Shown here: positions 1 through 9,520 of the stretch, in pieces | How the letters are laid out: the number at the start of each line of letters is the position of its first letter | How positions within the stretch are numbered: position 1 is the first letter of the stretch | Origin: Xanthobacter sp. NM-25 | Lineage (GTDB): Bacteria > Pseudomonadota > Alphaproteobacteria > Rhizobiales > Xanthobacteraceae | Direction of reading: 5' to 3' | DNA length: 64,000 nt | Assembly: GCF_022138605.1 (NCBI RefSeq) | Contig: NZ_JACBFS010000001.1 | Span: 124,001-188,000, forward strand | Notes under the pieces: generated by a model | The model's input: only the letters and a program-made list of their open reading frames with translations | The model's database searches: none | What the model was told of the DNA's origin: nothing | Made by a program: the position numbers and the translations under genes

Positions 1-51
1 CTTCATGAACCCGATATGGGTGTGCGCCGGAATGTAGTCGATCAAAGGCAT
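1..51 (-). CDS. secF: SecF, protein translocase subunit (5' end only)
   Basis: Only the first 17 codons lie in the window; the gene runs off the left edge. The peptide begins MPLIDYIPAHTHIGFMK, which matches the cytoplasmic N-terminus of SecF just before its first membrane segment (THI-FM pattern). An AGGTG Shine-Dalgarno-like element lies 8 bases before the ATG, and the start is 13 bases after the secD stop, so the two are co-transcribed. SecF forms the SecDF complex that uses the proton-motive force to pull exported proteins across the inner membrane. Confidence 0.85.
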   Translation of the reverse strand, partial: MPLIDYIPAHTHIGFMK

Positions 52-64
52 GAGCGGCGCACCT

Positions 65-1672
65 TCAGATGGGCAGCTTGGCCGGACGCTGCCACTTCAC
101 CCACCAGGCAATCATCAGGCGGGTGAGGGTGTAGGCCGTGAACATGGTGGTCAGAAGGCCGAGGATGTAGGTGACGGCAAAGCCGCGCACCGGTCCCGAG
201 CCTCCCATGAGGAAGAGGATGAGCGCCGTCGCAAGCGACGTGACGTTGGCATCCACGATGGTGCCGAGCGCATTCACGAAACCCTTGTCGATGGCCGAAA
301 TGGCCGCCCGACCCTCGCGGGCCTCGTCGCGGATGCGCTCGAAGATCACCACGTTGGAGTCGACCGCCATGCCGATGGTGAGCACCACGCCGGCGATGCC
401 CGGCAGGGTCAGCGTCGCGCCCAGAACCGACTGCAGCGCGAACATGAAGGTGACATGCACCGCCAGGGCGATGAGGGCGAACAGCCCGAACAGGCCGTAG
501 ACGGCGATCATGAACACCGCCACCAGGCCGGTGGCCACATAACCCGCCACCTTCCCTGCCTCGATGGAATCGGCGCCAAGGCTCGGGCCCACGGTGCGCT
601 CTTCCACCACCTTCAGGGGGGCCGGCAGCGCGCCGGCCCGCAGAAGGATGGCCAGGTCGTTGGCCTGCTGCACGGTGAACGCACCGGAGATCTGCCCCGA
701 GCCGCCGAGGATGGGCTCGCGGATTACCGGCGCCGAGATCACCTGATTGTCGAGCACGATGGCGAACGGCCGGCCCACCGCATCCTGGGTGGTGGCGGCG
801 AACCGTCGGGCGCCATTGGAATTGAAGCGGAAGCTGACGATGGGCTCACGCGAGTTCTGATCGAAGCCCGGCTGGGCATCCACCAGATCCTCGCCAGAGA
901 CGCGAACCTGCTTCTCCACCAGATAGGGCTGGCCGTCCTGCCCCTGCAGCACTTCCGAATCGGGCGGCGGGCGCCCTTCCATCGCCTGCTGCGGCGACAT
1001 GGACTGGTCCACCATGCGGAAGCTGAGCTTGGCGGTCTGGCCCAGCAGCGCCTTGAGACGCTGGGGATCCTGCAGGCCGGGGACCTGGACCAGGATACGG
1101 TCCACGCCCTGGCGCTGAATGTTGGGCTCCACCGTGCCCAACTGGTCGATACGGCGGCGGATGATCTCGATGGACTGATCCACCGCGGCACGCATGCGTG
1201 CGTTGAGCCCGGCCTCGGTCAGCTGCAGGGTGATGGCCCCTTCGCTGCCCGACGACACGGTGAGATCCATCTCGCCGGTGCCACCCCCGAACAGGGTATT
1301 GGTGACCGGCGCGGCGAGCTTGCGCAGCTCCGCCAGGGCCTTGTCCGTATCGGCTGCATCGCGCAGACGCAGCGTCACCGCCGTGTCGCGGATGGCGAGG
1401 TTGCTGTAGCCGATCTTCTGATCGCGCAGCACACGCCGCACTTCATCGCGCAGCTGCTCGGCGCGCTCCTTACGGAGCGCGGCCCCATCCACCTCGAGCA
1501 GGATGTGGGAACCGCCCTGCAGATCGAGGCCGAGGGTCACACGGCTCGATGCCAGCCACGAAGGCAGGTGCTGCAGCACGCTCTGCGGCAGCACATTGGG
1601 CAGCGCGAACAGAATGCCAAGGGCGACCGTGAACAGGATCGCCACTGTCTTAAGTCGGGAGAAATGCAGCAT
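65..1672 (-). CDS. secD: SecD, protein translocase subunit
   Basis: 535 residues, the usual SecD length. There is one N-terminal membrane helix (about residues 9-28), a long periplasmic region containing the P1 head (DLQGGSHILLEVD near residue 50) and a C-terminal bundle of five helices (about 375-525) with the GMAVDSNVVIFERIRDE signature of SecD/RND proteins. With SecF it completes protein export through SecYEG. It follows yajC by about 20 bases and precedes secF by 13 bases, the standard yajC-secD-secF operon. Confidence 0.96.
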   Translation of the reverse strand: MLHFSRLKTVAILFTVALGILFALPNVLPQSVLQHLPSWLASSRVTLGLDLQGGSHILLEVDGAALRKERAEQLRDEVRRVLRDQKIGYSNLAIRDTAVTLRLRDAADTDKALAELRKLAAPVTNTLFGGGTGEMDLTVSSGSEGAITLQLTEAGLNARMRAAVDQSIEIIRRRIDQLGTVEPNIQRQGVDRILVQVPGLQDPQRLKALLGQTAKLSFRMVDQSMSPQQAMEGRPPPDSEVLQGQDGQPYLVEKQVRVSGEDLVDAQPGFDQNSREPIVSFRFNSNGARRFAATTQDAVGRPFAIVLDNQVISAPVIREPILGGSGQISGAFTVQQANDLAILLRAGALPAPLKVVEERTVGPSLGADSIEAGKVAGYVATGLVAVFMIAVYGLFGLFALIALAVHVTFMFALQSVLGATLTLPGIAGVVLTIGMAVDSNVVIFERIRDEAREGRAAISAIDKGFVNALGTIVDANVTSLATALILFLMGGSGPVRGFAVTYILGLLTTMFTAYTLTRLMIAWWVKWQRPAKLPI

Positions 1673-1692
1673 GTCGCGCGCAATCTATAGAA

Positions 1693-2040
1693 TCAGGACG
1701 CCGCAGCCTCGTCCTTGGCAGGCTCGCCCTTGGAGCGGACGGTGGCGATCTGCGAGCGCATCTGGCGCACGCGCACGTTGTCAGCCACCTGCAGCTCGAT
1801 CTCGTTCTCGTCCACCACGCGGGCCACCTTGCCCACGAGGCCGCCGGCGGTCACCACCACGTCGCCGCGACGCAGGGCGGTCACCATCTCCTGGTGGGCC
1901 TTCGCCCGCTTCTGCTGCGGCCGCAGGATGAGGAAGTACATCACCACGAAGATCAGCAGGAACGGGGCAAGCTGAATGAGCATGTCGGCCCCGCCGCCGG
2001 CAGCCGGAGCGCCCTGGGCGAAAGCAGGCGTGATGAACAT
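1693..2040 (-). CDS. yajC: YajC, preprotein translocase accessory subunit
   Basis: 115 residues with a single membrane helix (about residues 23-42, ending FLILRPQQKRAKAH) followed by a small basic/acidic cytoplasmic domain (GDVVVTAGGLVGKVARV), the typical YajC layout. It associates with SecDF in the inner membrane. It is the first gene of the yajC-secD-secF operon; the about 250-base gap upstream must hold the promoter, but no clear -35/-10 pair was recognised there. Confidence 0.95.
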   Translation of the reverse strand: MFITPAFAQGAPAAGGGADMLIQLAPFLLIFVVMYFLILRPQQKRAKAHQEMVTALRRGDVVVTAGGLVGKVARVVDENEIELQVADNVRVRQMRSQIATVRSKGEPAKDEAAAS

Positions 2041-2294
2041 TTGCGTCCTCGTTCGTCTGTTGAAGTGAGCTGTCGAGATTGCAGCAGCGGCCCGGAACGG
2101 CCGTTTCCGCAGCGATGCCGGAAAGGCGAAGCGGCCGGACTATACCCACCGGCCTGTCGAATGCAAACGCGACCTGACGGCAATGCCCGCGATCGGCCCG
2201 CGCTGGCGGCGGTGAGCACCTCGGCCGGACCCGAAACACCCCCGCCCGATACCTTACGTTACGTCAAATCCCAAACATCCCGCCCGAAGCGGCC

Positions 2295-3566
2295 TTAATG
2301 GCCGGCCTGCGGCGTCACCACGTCGCGGGTGGAATCGGCGGTGTCGGAGATGTTGTTGCCCAGTTCCCGCACATGCGCCGAATAATGCTCGCGGGTGTTG
2401 GGATCCACCACCGCGACGGGCGCGGCGATGACCAGGCCGGCCGCGGTGCCCACGGTGGAGGCCGCGTCCGTGGTCATCTGCACCAGATGCTCGCCAATGC
2501 CCACGCGGGAATCCGTCATGGTCTGGCCCTGGGCAAGGCGCGCGCCGATGGACTGCACCACTTCGGGACTGGCGGCGAACTTGCCATGGTTCAGCGGATC
2601 GTCGGTGCGCAGCTTGGTCAGGTCGATAACGGTGATGTTGTTCTTCTCGAACTCGGTCCGGTAGGGCTCCTGGGTCGGGTCCACCTGGCCGATGCGCGGC
2701 ACGCCGCCCCACACCCGCTTTGAGACCGCCAGGGCCTTGTCGTCCTGCGAGACGAACACCGTGAAATTGGGCCGGGGGGTGCCGAGCTCGGTGAAGATGA
2801 CGCGGAACACATCGCTATCCACGTCGGGGGCCGCCAGCATCACATTCTTGATCTTGGGCAGGATACGGCCGTTGCGAATGGCCATCTGCCGCAGCGCTTC
2901 GAGGGTGACGACATTGCCCATGGAGTGGGCGAGAATGGAAATCTCCCCCACATTCGGATCCTTGGCCATGAAGGTCAGCAGGCGCTCCAGGGCATCACGG
3001 GAATAAGAGGTACTCTCCCGGTCATAACCATAGGCGAGCAGGCTGCCGCGGGAGGGCCACGTGAACAGCACCGGCGTCACGTCCGCCCCGGAATCGTGGA
3101 TGATCTGGGCGAAGCGGAACACCGCATCGTCGAACCGCTGATTGTAGCCATGCACAAACACCAGCGCCTGCCGGCCCGGCGTGCGCTTGATGCGGGCGTT
3201 GAACCACTTGACCGCCTGCTCCTGGGTCAGGTCCTCAAGCCGAGTGGTCACGAAATCGGTGGCGGGATTGCCGGGAATGGACTTCGGCCATTGCACATCG
3301 CCTGCCGCACGGGTGCTATCGGGCGGAATGGAGACGTCGATCTCCATGAAGCTGGGCTTGGCCCCCCGCTCACCGGTGAACACGTCGGGTCCATCGGTGC
3401 GCTGGCGCACCGTCGCCACCGCCATGTTCACGCGCGAGGTGCCCGGCACCGCATCGGGAACCGGAATCAGCGCCCCATCCGGGCGCCCGGCGCATCCGGC
3501 CACCAGGGCCAGCACCATCATGGACGCGAACACACCACGCAGCCGAAGCGCCGAAAGCAACCGCAC
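2295..3566 (-). CDS. Lipoprotein alpha/beta hydrolase (DUF900 type)
   Basis: 423 residues when started at a GTG that follows a GGAAGG-type ribosome site. This start gives a compact lipoprotein signal (RLLSALRLRG..LALVAGC) with the lipidated cysteine at residue 25; a longer upstream start would bury it. The hydrolase core has an oxyanion-region motif VFVHGYNQRFDDA and the nucleophile elbow ILAHSMGN (Ser about 215). This is the DUF900/esterase-like alpha/beta hydrolase family seen in many Hyphomicrobiales. The substrate is unknown; it is probably anchored to a membrane facing the periplasm. It is a monocistronic unit between yajC and pcm. Confidence 0.82.
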   Translation of the reverse strand: MRLLSALRLRGVFASMMVLALVAGCAGRPDGALIPVPDAVPGTSRVNMAVATVRQRTDGPDVFTGERGAKPSFMEIDVSIPPDSTRAAGDVQWPKSIPGNPATDFVTTRLEDLTQEQAVKWFNARIKRTPGRQALVFVHGYNQRFDDAVFRFAQIIHDSGADVTPVLFTWPSRGSLLAYGYDRESTSYSRDALERLLTFMAKDPNVGEISILAHSMGNVVTLEALRQMAIRNGRILPKIKNVMLAAPDVDSDVFRVIFTELGTPRPNFTVFVSQDDKALAVSKRVWGGVPRIGQVDPTQEPYRTEFEKNNITVIDLTKLRTDDPLNHGKFAASPEVVQSIGARLAQGQTMTDSRVGIGEHLVQMTTDAASTVGTAAGLVIAAPVAVVDPNTREHYSAHVRELGNNISDTADSTRDVVTPQAGH

Positions 3567-3671
3567 TGTCCCCACCTTCCGCCACCGCAGAACCTGATTG
3601 TGGATATGGCACCCACGCCGGCGCGACAATGCGCCGGAAGCGGCATTTCCTGGCCGGATTGACGATTCTTA

Positions 3672-4331
3672 TTAAAGTGTTGCCGCCGTGCCCGCCACCA
3701 AAGGTGGAAAGCGCACCGGCATCAGCTCGCGCCGCGGCGTGCCCGACTGCTCCTTCACAACCCGCACCAGGGTCTGCACCTCATCGGCCGGCCCCAGCGG
3801 CATGATCAGCACCCCGCCAAACCGCAGCTGCTCCATCAGCGCCGGCGGCACGTCCAGCGCTGAGGCCGTGACCATGATGCGATCGTAAGGCGCGCGGGTC
3901 GACAGGCCCAACCGGCCGTCACCCACATAAGCGGCGAGATTGCGCAGTCCCAGCACCTGGAAGCGCGCCTGCGCCTCGCCCACCAGCGTACGGTATCGAT
4001 CCACCGTCACCACGCGTCCAGCCAGATGGGCGAGCACCGCGGCCTGGTAGCCGGAACCGGTGCCTACCTCCAGCACCGCATGCTCGGCGGTGACATTCAG
4101 CGCCTCCGTCATGGCCGCCACCAGGCTGGGCTGCGACATGGTCTGACCGCAGCCGATGGGCAGGGCCACGTCGTCATAGGCGTGGCGGCGCAATTGCGGA
4201 TCGACGAACAGCGGCCGCGGCACCAGCTCCATGGCCCGCAGCACGGACACATCCCGGATCCCGCGCTGACGCAGCCCCAAGATGAAGGCCATCCGCTCGG
4301 CCTTCTCGCCCTCGCCGTCATCAACACTCAT
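3672..4331 (-). CDS. pcm: Protein-L-isoaspartate O-methyltransferase
   Basis: 219 residues from the chosen ATG (MSVDDGEGEK). In-frame ATGs up to 30 bases upstream (4361) are possible and none has a good ribosome site. The SAM-binding motif I is clear (VLEVGTGSGYQAAVLA), preceded by the substrate-loop region LPIGCGQTMSQPSLVAAM that defines the family. The enzyme methylates isoaspartyl residues in aged proteins so that they can revert to aspartate. It is transcribed divergently from recG across a short AT-richer gap. Confidence 0.92.
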   Translation of the reverse strand: MSVDDGEGEKAERMAFILGLRQRGIRDVSVLRAMELVPRPLFVDPQLRRHAYDDVALPIGCGQTMSQPSLVAAMTEALNVTAEHAVLEVGTGSGYQAAVLAHLAGRVVTVDRYRTLVGEAQARFQVLGLRNLAAYVGDGRLGLSTRAPYDRIMVTASALDVPPALMEQLRFGGVLIMPLGPADEVQTLVRVVKEQSGTPRRELMPVRFPPLVAGTAATL

Positions 4332-4452
4332 GCAGCGCATCCGCATTCTGGCCGGAGGCATTGAAATAACAGAAAATTAAGCCATACCTCAAGTTCACTC
4401 TTAACTTTAAGTTCTTGCGCCACTTTAAGAGATCCCCCTACCCTCCCCCGCC

Positions 4453-6546
4453 ATGCGCCCGGTTTCGCTCCACCCGCTTTTCGCGTCGCTCGACACGCTC
4501 TCCGGCATCGGCCCCAAGCTCCTGCGGCCGTTTGCGCGCCTGTTCGCGCGCGAAAACCCGCGGGTGATCGATCTTCTGCTGCACATGCCGACGCAATTCG
4601 TGGACCGACGCGCCCGTCCGACCATTGCCGAGGCCATTCCCGACACCGAAGTCACCCTCGAAGTGCATGTGGATGGGCACCAGAGTCCGCCATCTGGTAG
4701 CCGAGCACCGCATCGCACCTATGTGTCCGATGCCACGGGCGATCTGGTGGTCGTGCATTTCAAGATGGAGCGCGCCCGGCTGGAGCACATGCTGCCAGAG
4801 GGTTCGACCCGCTGGCTGTGCGGCAAGATCAGCCTTTATGACGGCATGCGGCAGATGACCCATCCGGATCGGGTGCTGGATGCCGCCGGCCTCGCCCGCC
4901 TGCCGCCGGTGGAGCAGGTCTACCCCCTGGTCGAAGGCCTGCCGGCGGGCACGCTGCGCCGCGCGATGGCCGGCGCCCTGGAGCGGGTGCCTGAGCTGCC
5001 CGAGTGGATCCCCGACACGGTCGCTGCCGCCCCGGATTGGCCCGCCTTCCGCGATGCCCTCACCCGCCTGCACCGGCCGGCGACCCCAGCCGAGGCGGTG
5101 CCCACCGGTGCGCCCTGGCGCCGGCTCGCCTTCGACGAGCTGTTCGCCCATCAGCTCACCCTTGCTCTGGTGCGGGCGCGGGAGGAGAAGGCGGGCGGGC
5201 GCGCCACCATCGGCGACGGACGGATCGCCCAGCGCATCCTCGCCGCTTTGCCCTTCGCCTTGACCGGCGCCCAGCAGCAGGCCCTCGCCGCCATCCGCGC
5301 CGACCTTGCCGCCGAGACCCGCATGCTGCGCCTGCTGCAGGGCGATGTCGGTTCGGGCAAGACGGTTGTGGCCCTGCTCGCCGCCGCCACCGCCATGGAG
5401 GCGGGCCGGCAGGCGGCGCTCATGGCACCCACGGAGATCCTCGCCCGCCAGCATGTGGAGACCATCGCGCCGCTGGCGGAAGCGGCGGGCATCACGGTGG
5501 CGGTGCTCACCGGCCGGGAGAAGGGCAAGACCCGCGCCGCCCTTCTGGCCGACATCGCCGCCGGCAGGATCGACCTGGTGGTGGGCACCCATGCGCTGAT
5601 CCAGGACGATGTGGCCTTCCACGATCTTGCTTTGGCGGTGGTGGACGAGCAGCACCGATTCGGGGTGGAGCAGCGCCTGGCCCTCGCCCGCAAGGGACCG
5701 GGGGTGGACATGCTGGTGATGACCGCCACCCCCATTCCCCGCACCCTGGTGCTGACCTTGTTCGGCGACATGGATTCGTCCGAGCTGCGGGAGAAGCCTC
5801 CCGGCCGGCAGGAGGTGGACACCCGCGCCCTGCCCATGGAGCGGCTCGACGACGTGGTGGCCGCGGTGGGCCGGGCCCTGGCCAAGGGCGCCCAAGCTTA
5901 TTGGATCTGCCCCCTGGTGGAGGAAAGCGAGACCTCCGACCTCACCTCGGTCACTGAGCGCTTCGACAGCCTCAAGGCCCATTTCGGAACCAAGGTGGAT
6001 GTGGTGCACGGGCGCATGTCCGGCAGCGCCAAGGATGCGGCCATGGCCCGCTTTGCCGCCGGCGAGACACGCCTGCTCGTCTCCACCACGGTGATCGAGG
6101 TGGGAGTGAACGTGCCCAACGCCACCTTGATGGTGATTGAGCATGCGGAGCGGTTCGGCCTCGCCCAGCTACACCAGTTGCGCGGCCGGGTGGGCCGCGG
6201 CGAGAAGGCTTCCACCTGCCTCCTGCTCTATCGCGGCCCGTTGAGCGAAACCGCCAAGTCGCGCCTCGCCATCCTGCGCGAGAGCCAGGACGGCTTCCGG
6301 CTGGCGGAGGAGGATCTGCGTCTGCGCGGCGAAGGCGATGTGCTCGGCACACGGCAGAGCGGCATGCCCGGCTTTCGCGTCGCCCGCATGGAGTTCCATG
6401 GCGCCGAGGCCGAGGCGGCGCGCACCGCGGCCGCCGCCATCATCCGCACCGATCCCGATCTCTCGGGTCCCGCGGCGGAGGCGCTCCATACCCTTTTGCA
6501 CCTTTACGAGAAGGATGCTGCGGTGCGCTTGCTCTCCGCGGGCTGA
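4453..6546 (+). CDS. recG: RecG, ATP-dependent DNA helicase
   Basis: 697 residues, normal RecG length. The N-terminal wedge/OB domain begins LSGIGPKLLRPFARLF. Helicase motif I is GDVGSGKTVVALLAA (about residue 297), motif II is DEQHRFGVEQR, motif III is MTATPIPRTL, and the C-terminal TRG region includes the LRGRVGRGEKAS motif VI. RecG remodels stalled replication forks and branch-migrates Holliday junctions. The next gene starts 17 bases downstream, so the two are probably co-transcribed. Confidence 0.97.
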   Translation: MRPVSLHPLFASLDTLSGIGPKLLRPFARLFARENPRVIDLLLHMPTQFVDRRARPTIAEAIPDTEVTLEVHVDGHQSPPSGSRAPHRTYVSDATGDLVVVHFKMERARLEHMLPEGSTRWLCGKISLYDGMRQMTHPDRVLDAAGLARLPPVEQVYPLVEGLPAGTLRRAMAGALERVPELPEWIPDTVAAAPDWPAFRDALTRLHRPATPAEAVPTGAPWRRLAFDELFAHQLTLALVRAREEKAGGRATIGDGRIAQRILAALPFALTGAQQQALAAIRADLAAETRMLRLLQGDVGSGKTVVALLAAATAMEAGRQAALMAPTEILARQHVETIAPLAEAAGITVAVLTGREKGKTRAALLADIAAGRIDLVVGTHALIQDDVAFHDLALAVVDEQHRFGVEQRLALARKGPGVDMLVMTATPIPRTLVLTLFGDMDSSELREKPPGRQEVDTRALPMERLDDVVAAVGRALAKGAQAYWICPLVEESETSDLTSVTERFDSLKAHFGTKVDVVHGRMSGSAKDAAMARFAAGETRLLVSTTVIEVGVNVPNATLMVIEHAERFGLAQLHQLRGRVGRGEKASTCLLLYRGPLSETAKSRLAILRESQDGFRLAEEDLRLRGEGDVLGTRQSGMPGFRVARMEFHGAEAEAARTAAAAIIRTDPDLSGPAAEALHTLLHLYEKDAAVRLLSAG

Positions 6547-6563
6547 GGCGGCATGGTCCCGCC

Positions 6564-7025
6564 ATGAGCGCCGCGCCGGGCGAACGCCCCTCCCCATCCG
6601 CCGCCGAGGGTCGCCCCGAAGCGCCCTCCAGCCGCCGGCGCATGGATCCGCGCGCGCTGCGCGCCGCCTTCTATCGCCAGGCACTGTTCGCCGCTGGCGT
6701 GGTGTTCCTGGTGATCGGCGCCATCGGCATGGTGGTGCCCATGCTGCCGGGCACGGTGTTCCTGATCCTGGCCGCCTGGTGCTTCACCCGCTCCTCGCCC
6801 CGGTTCGAAGCCTGGCTATTGAACCACCGTTATCTGGGCCCCAGCGTCGCCCGCTGGCGCGAGACCGGCGCCATTCCGCCGGTGGCCAAGCTGTTCGCTC
6901 TGTCCAGCTTCGTGGGCACCTTCGGCGGCTCCTGGTATTTCGGCGCGCCGCAGGGGGTGCTGATCTTCCTCGGCCTGCTGTTCGCCGCCCTCGCCGCCTT
7001 CATCATCACCCGCCCCAACGGGTGA
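6564..7025 (+). CDS. DUF454 (YbaN-like) inner-membrane protein
   Basis: 153 residues. A proline/serine/arginine-rich cytoplasmic N-terminus of about 35 residues precedes the DUF454 core: a hydrophobic pair (GVVFLVIGAIGMVVPMLPGTVFLILAAWCF) with the family signature P-LPGT-F, then SSPRFEAWLLNHRYLGP, then two further C-terminal helices. The function of DUF454 proteins is unknown. It lies 17 bases after recG on the same strand and is likely expressed with it. Confidence 0.85.
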   Translation: MSAAPGERPSPSAAEGRPEAPSSRRRMDPRALRAAFYRQALFAAGVVFLVIGAIGMVVPMLPGTVFLILAAWCFTRSSPRFEAWLLNHRYLGPSVARWRETGAIPPVAKLFALSSFVGTFGGSWYFGAPQGVLIFLGLLFAALAAFIITRPNG

Positions 7026-7085
7026 GATGCAAGACCGACTCGATGCTTGAGAAATAAGCGATAATTTACTGATTTTTAACCATAA

Positions 7086-7113
7086 TTTTCCCGCACTTCA
7101 TGTGCGGGGAAAA
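7086..7113. other. Hairpin in the DUF454/ecm intergenic gap
   Basis: Inverted repeat TTTTCCCGCAC / GTGCGGGGAAAA with a five-base loop lies downstream of the DUF454 gene. It has no T-tract in the correct place for a classical terminator on either strand, so it may be a weak terminator or an RNA 3'-end stabiliser. Confidence 0.4.
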
Positions 7114-7163
7114 CTGAGCGCATCACCATCTGGAGCCTCACCCGACCACTGGCGTCAGACGCG

Positions 7164-7189
7164 GCGCCGGGGCGCGGACGCCCCGGCGC
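7164..7189 (-). terminator. GC-rich hairpin after ecm
   Basis: A perfect 11-base inverted repeat GCGCCGGGGCG / CGCCCCGGCGC with a four-base loop begins 6 bases beyond the stop codon of the mutase gene. It is a very stable stem but lacks a U-tract, so it is a candidate terminator or 3'-protecting structure rather than a textbook intrinsic terminator. Confidence 0.5.
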
Positions 7190-7195
7190 GAAAGG

Positions 7196-9169
7196 TCAGG
7201 CCGCCTTCTGGCTCTCCCGATCCACGATGGAGACGACGTCGGCCATGATGCGGTTGAGCTCGAAATTCTTCGGCGTATAGACCGCCGCCACGCCGAAGCC
7301 CTTGAGCTGCGCCTCGTCTTCCGGCGGGATGATGCCGCCCACCACCACCGGCACGTCGGACAGCCCTTCCGCCCGCATGCGCTCCATCACGTCCCGCACC
7401 AGCGGCACGTGGGAACCGGAGAGGATGGAGAGGCCCACCACGTGCACGCCTTCTTCGAGCGCGGCGTTCACGATTTCGGCGGGGGTCAGGCGGATGCCCT
7501 CATAGACCACCTCCATGCCGCAATCGCGGGCGCGCACGGCGATCTGTTCGGCGCCGTTGGAATGGCCATCGAGCCCCGGCTTGCCCACCAGGAATTTCAG
7601 CCGGCGGCCGAGCTTCTCGGAAACGGCGTCCACCGCGGCGCGCACCTCCTCCAGGCCCTGGGTATCGGCGCGGGCGGCGCGGCCGACGCCGGTGGGTGCG
7701 CGATATTCGCCGAACACCTCGCGCAGGCAGGTGCCCCACTCACCGGTGGTCACCCCCGCCTTGGCGCAGGCGATAGACGGATCCATGATGTTGCGGCCTT
7801 CCTGGGCCGCGCTCTTGAGGTCGGCAAGGGCGGCGGCCACCGCCTTGGCATCGCGCGCCGCGCGCCAGGCCTGCAGGCGGGCGACCTGCTCGGCCTCCAC
7901 GCCTTCCGGCACGGTGAGGATGGCGCCTTCGCCGGTGGTGAGGGGCGAGGGCTCGCTCTCGGTCCAGCGGTTGACGCCGACCACCACCTGGTCGCCGCTC
8001 TCGATGGCTTCGAGCCGGCGGGTGTTGGATTCCACCAGCGCCTGCTTCATGTAGGAATTCTCGATGGCCGCGACGGCACCGCCCATGGCCTCGATGCGGG
8101 CGAGCTCGGCGCGCGCCTCCTCTTTCAGCGCTTCCACCTTGCGGGCGATCTCCGTGGAGCCGTCGAAGATGTCGCCATATTCCAGGAGGTCGGTCTCATA
8201 GGCCACCACCTGCTGCATGCGCAGCGACCATTGCTGGTCGAACGAGCGCGGCAGGCCCAGCGCCTCGTTCCAGGCCGGCAGTTGCACGGCGCGGGCACGG
8301 GCCTTCTTGGACAAGGTCACCGCCAGCATTTCCAAGAGGATGCGGTAGACGTTGTTTTCCGGCTGCTGCTCGGTGAGGCCGAGGGAGTTCACCTGCACGC
8401 CGTAGCGGAACAGCTTCTGCTTGGCGTCGGTGATGCCGTAGCGATTGACGCAGATCTCGTCCCACAGATCCACGAATGCGCGCATCTTGCACATCTCGGT
8501 GATGAAGCGCATGCCCGCATTCACGAAGAAGGAGATGCGGCCCACCACCTCGCCGAAAACGGGGCCTTCCGCCTCACCGGACTTTTTCACGGTGTCGAGG
8601 ATGGCGATGGCATTGGCCAGCGCGAACGCCAGCTCCTGCACCGGCGTCGCTCCCGCCTCCTGCAGGTGATAGGAACACACGTTCATCGGGTTCCACTTGG
8701 GCAGGTTGCCGGTGGTGAAGATGATGGTGTCCTTGGTGAGACGCATGGAGGGCGCCGGCGGGAACACATAGGTGCCGCGCGAGAGATATTCCTTGATGAT
8801 GTCGTTCTGGGTGGTGCCTTGCAGCTTGGTGCGGTCCGCCCCCTGCTCGTCGGCGGTGGCGATATAGAGGGAGAGCAGCCACGCCGCACAGGCATTGATG
8901 GTCATGGACGTGTTCATGTTCGCGAGCGGAATGCCCTCGAACAAGGTGCGCATGTCGCCGAGGTGGGAGATGGGCACGCCCACCTTACCCACCTCACCAC
9001 GGGCGAGTGGATGGTCGCTGTCGTAGCCGGTCTGGGTGGGCAGGTCGAAGGCAACGGACAGACCCGTCTGCCCCTTGGCCAGGTTCGAGCGGTAGAGCTT
9101 GTTGGACTCCGACGCCGTCGAATGCCCCGCATAGGTGCGGAAGAGCCAAGGCTTGTCGCGGACCACCAT
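7196..9169 (-). CDS. ecm: Ethylmalonyl-CoA mutase (B12-dependent)
   Basis: 657 residues from an ATG (MVVRDKPWLFRTYAGHST) with a GGGGA ribosome site; upstream in-frame starts would add a non-conserved leader. The N-terminal TIM-barrel has the mutase signature (NLAKGQTGLSVAFDLPTQTGYDSDHP), and the C-terminal cobalamin domain has the DGHSNG form of the DxHxxG base-off motif. Opening residues and overall length match the MeaA/Ecm clade rather than methylmalonyl-CoA mutase. It converts ethylmalonyl-CoA to methylsuccinyl-CoA in the ethylmalonyl-CoA pathway. The partner ccr is 740 bases away and divergent, supporting the call. Confidence 0.93.
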   Translation of the reverse strand: MVVRDKPWLFRTYAGHSTASESNKLYRSNLAKGQTGLSVAFDLPTQTGYDSDHPLARGEVGKVGVPISHLGDMRTLFEGIPLANMNTSMTINACAAWLLSLYIATADEQGADRTKLQGTTQNDIIKEYLSRGTYVFPPAPSMRLTKDTIIFTTGNLPKWNPMNVCSYHLQEAGATPVQELAFALANAIAILDTVKKSGEAEGPVFGEVVGRISFFVNAGMRFITEMCKMRAFVDLWDEICVNRYGITDAKQKLFRYGVQVNSLGLTEQQPENNVYRILLEMLAVTLSKKARARAVQLPAWNEALGLPRSFDQQWSLRMQQVVAYETDLLEYGDIFDGSTEIARKVEALKEEARAELARIEAMGGAVAAIENSYMKQALVESNTRRLEAIESGDQVVVGVNRWTESEPSPLTTGEGAILTVPEGVEAEQVARLQAWRAARDAKAVAAALADLKSAAQEGRNIMDPSIACAKAGVTTGEWGTCLREVFGEYRAPTGVGRAARADTQGLEEVRAAVDAVSEKLGRRLKFLVGKPGLDGHSNGAEQIAVRARDCGMEVVYEGIRLTPAEIVNAALEEGVHVVGLSILSGSHVPLVRDVMERMRAEGLSDVPVVVGGIIPPEDEAQLKGFGVAAVYTPKNFELNRIMADVVSIVDRESQKAA

Positions 9170-9283
9170 CCCAAATCCCCGTTGTTGGCTTCGCTCTGGA
9201 AGCGCGATTGTGCGTCGCAATGTGCGGCGCGTCGATGGGAAATTTTCCCCGTTTCTACCCTGGCCTGTATTTTCGCCGCGCCC

Positions 9284-9520
9284 TCACCGCTTCACCAGCG
9301 AGATAACGAACAGCAGAATCACCGCGCCAATGGTGGCGCTGATGATCTGGCCGACGAGCCCACCCACCACGAACACGTTGCCGAACAGGAAGCCGCCGAT
9401 CACGGCGCCCAGGATGCCGACCGCCACATTGCCGACGAAGCCGAAGCCGTAGCCACGGAACAACTGCCCCGCCAGGAAGCCGGCGATAGCGCCGATGAGG
9501 ATCATCCACAAGATGGCCAT
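9284..9520 (-). CDS. GlsB/YeaQ/YmgE-family membrane protein
   Basis: 78 residues, nearly all hydrophobic and glycine-rich, with three predicted helices and the family pattern (IGAIAGFLAGQL ... GILGAVIGGFLFG). This is the transglycosylase-associated / YeaQ family of small inner-membrane proteins often induced by stress; its biochemical role is not known. It has a good ribosome site (GCAGGAGA before the ATG) and a perfect inverted repeat 20 bases upstream. Confidence 0.88.
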   Translation of the reverse strand: MAILWMILIGAIAGFLAGQLFRGYGFGFVGNVAVGILGAVIGGFLFGNVFVVGGLVGQIISATIGAVILLFVISLVKR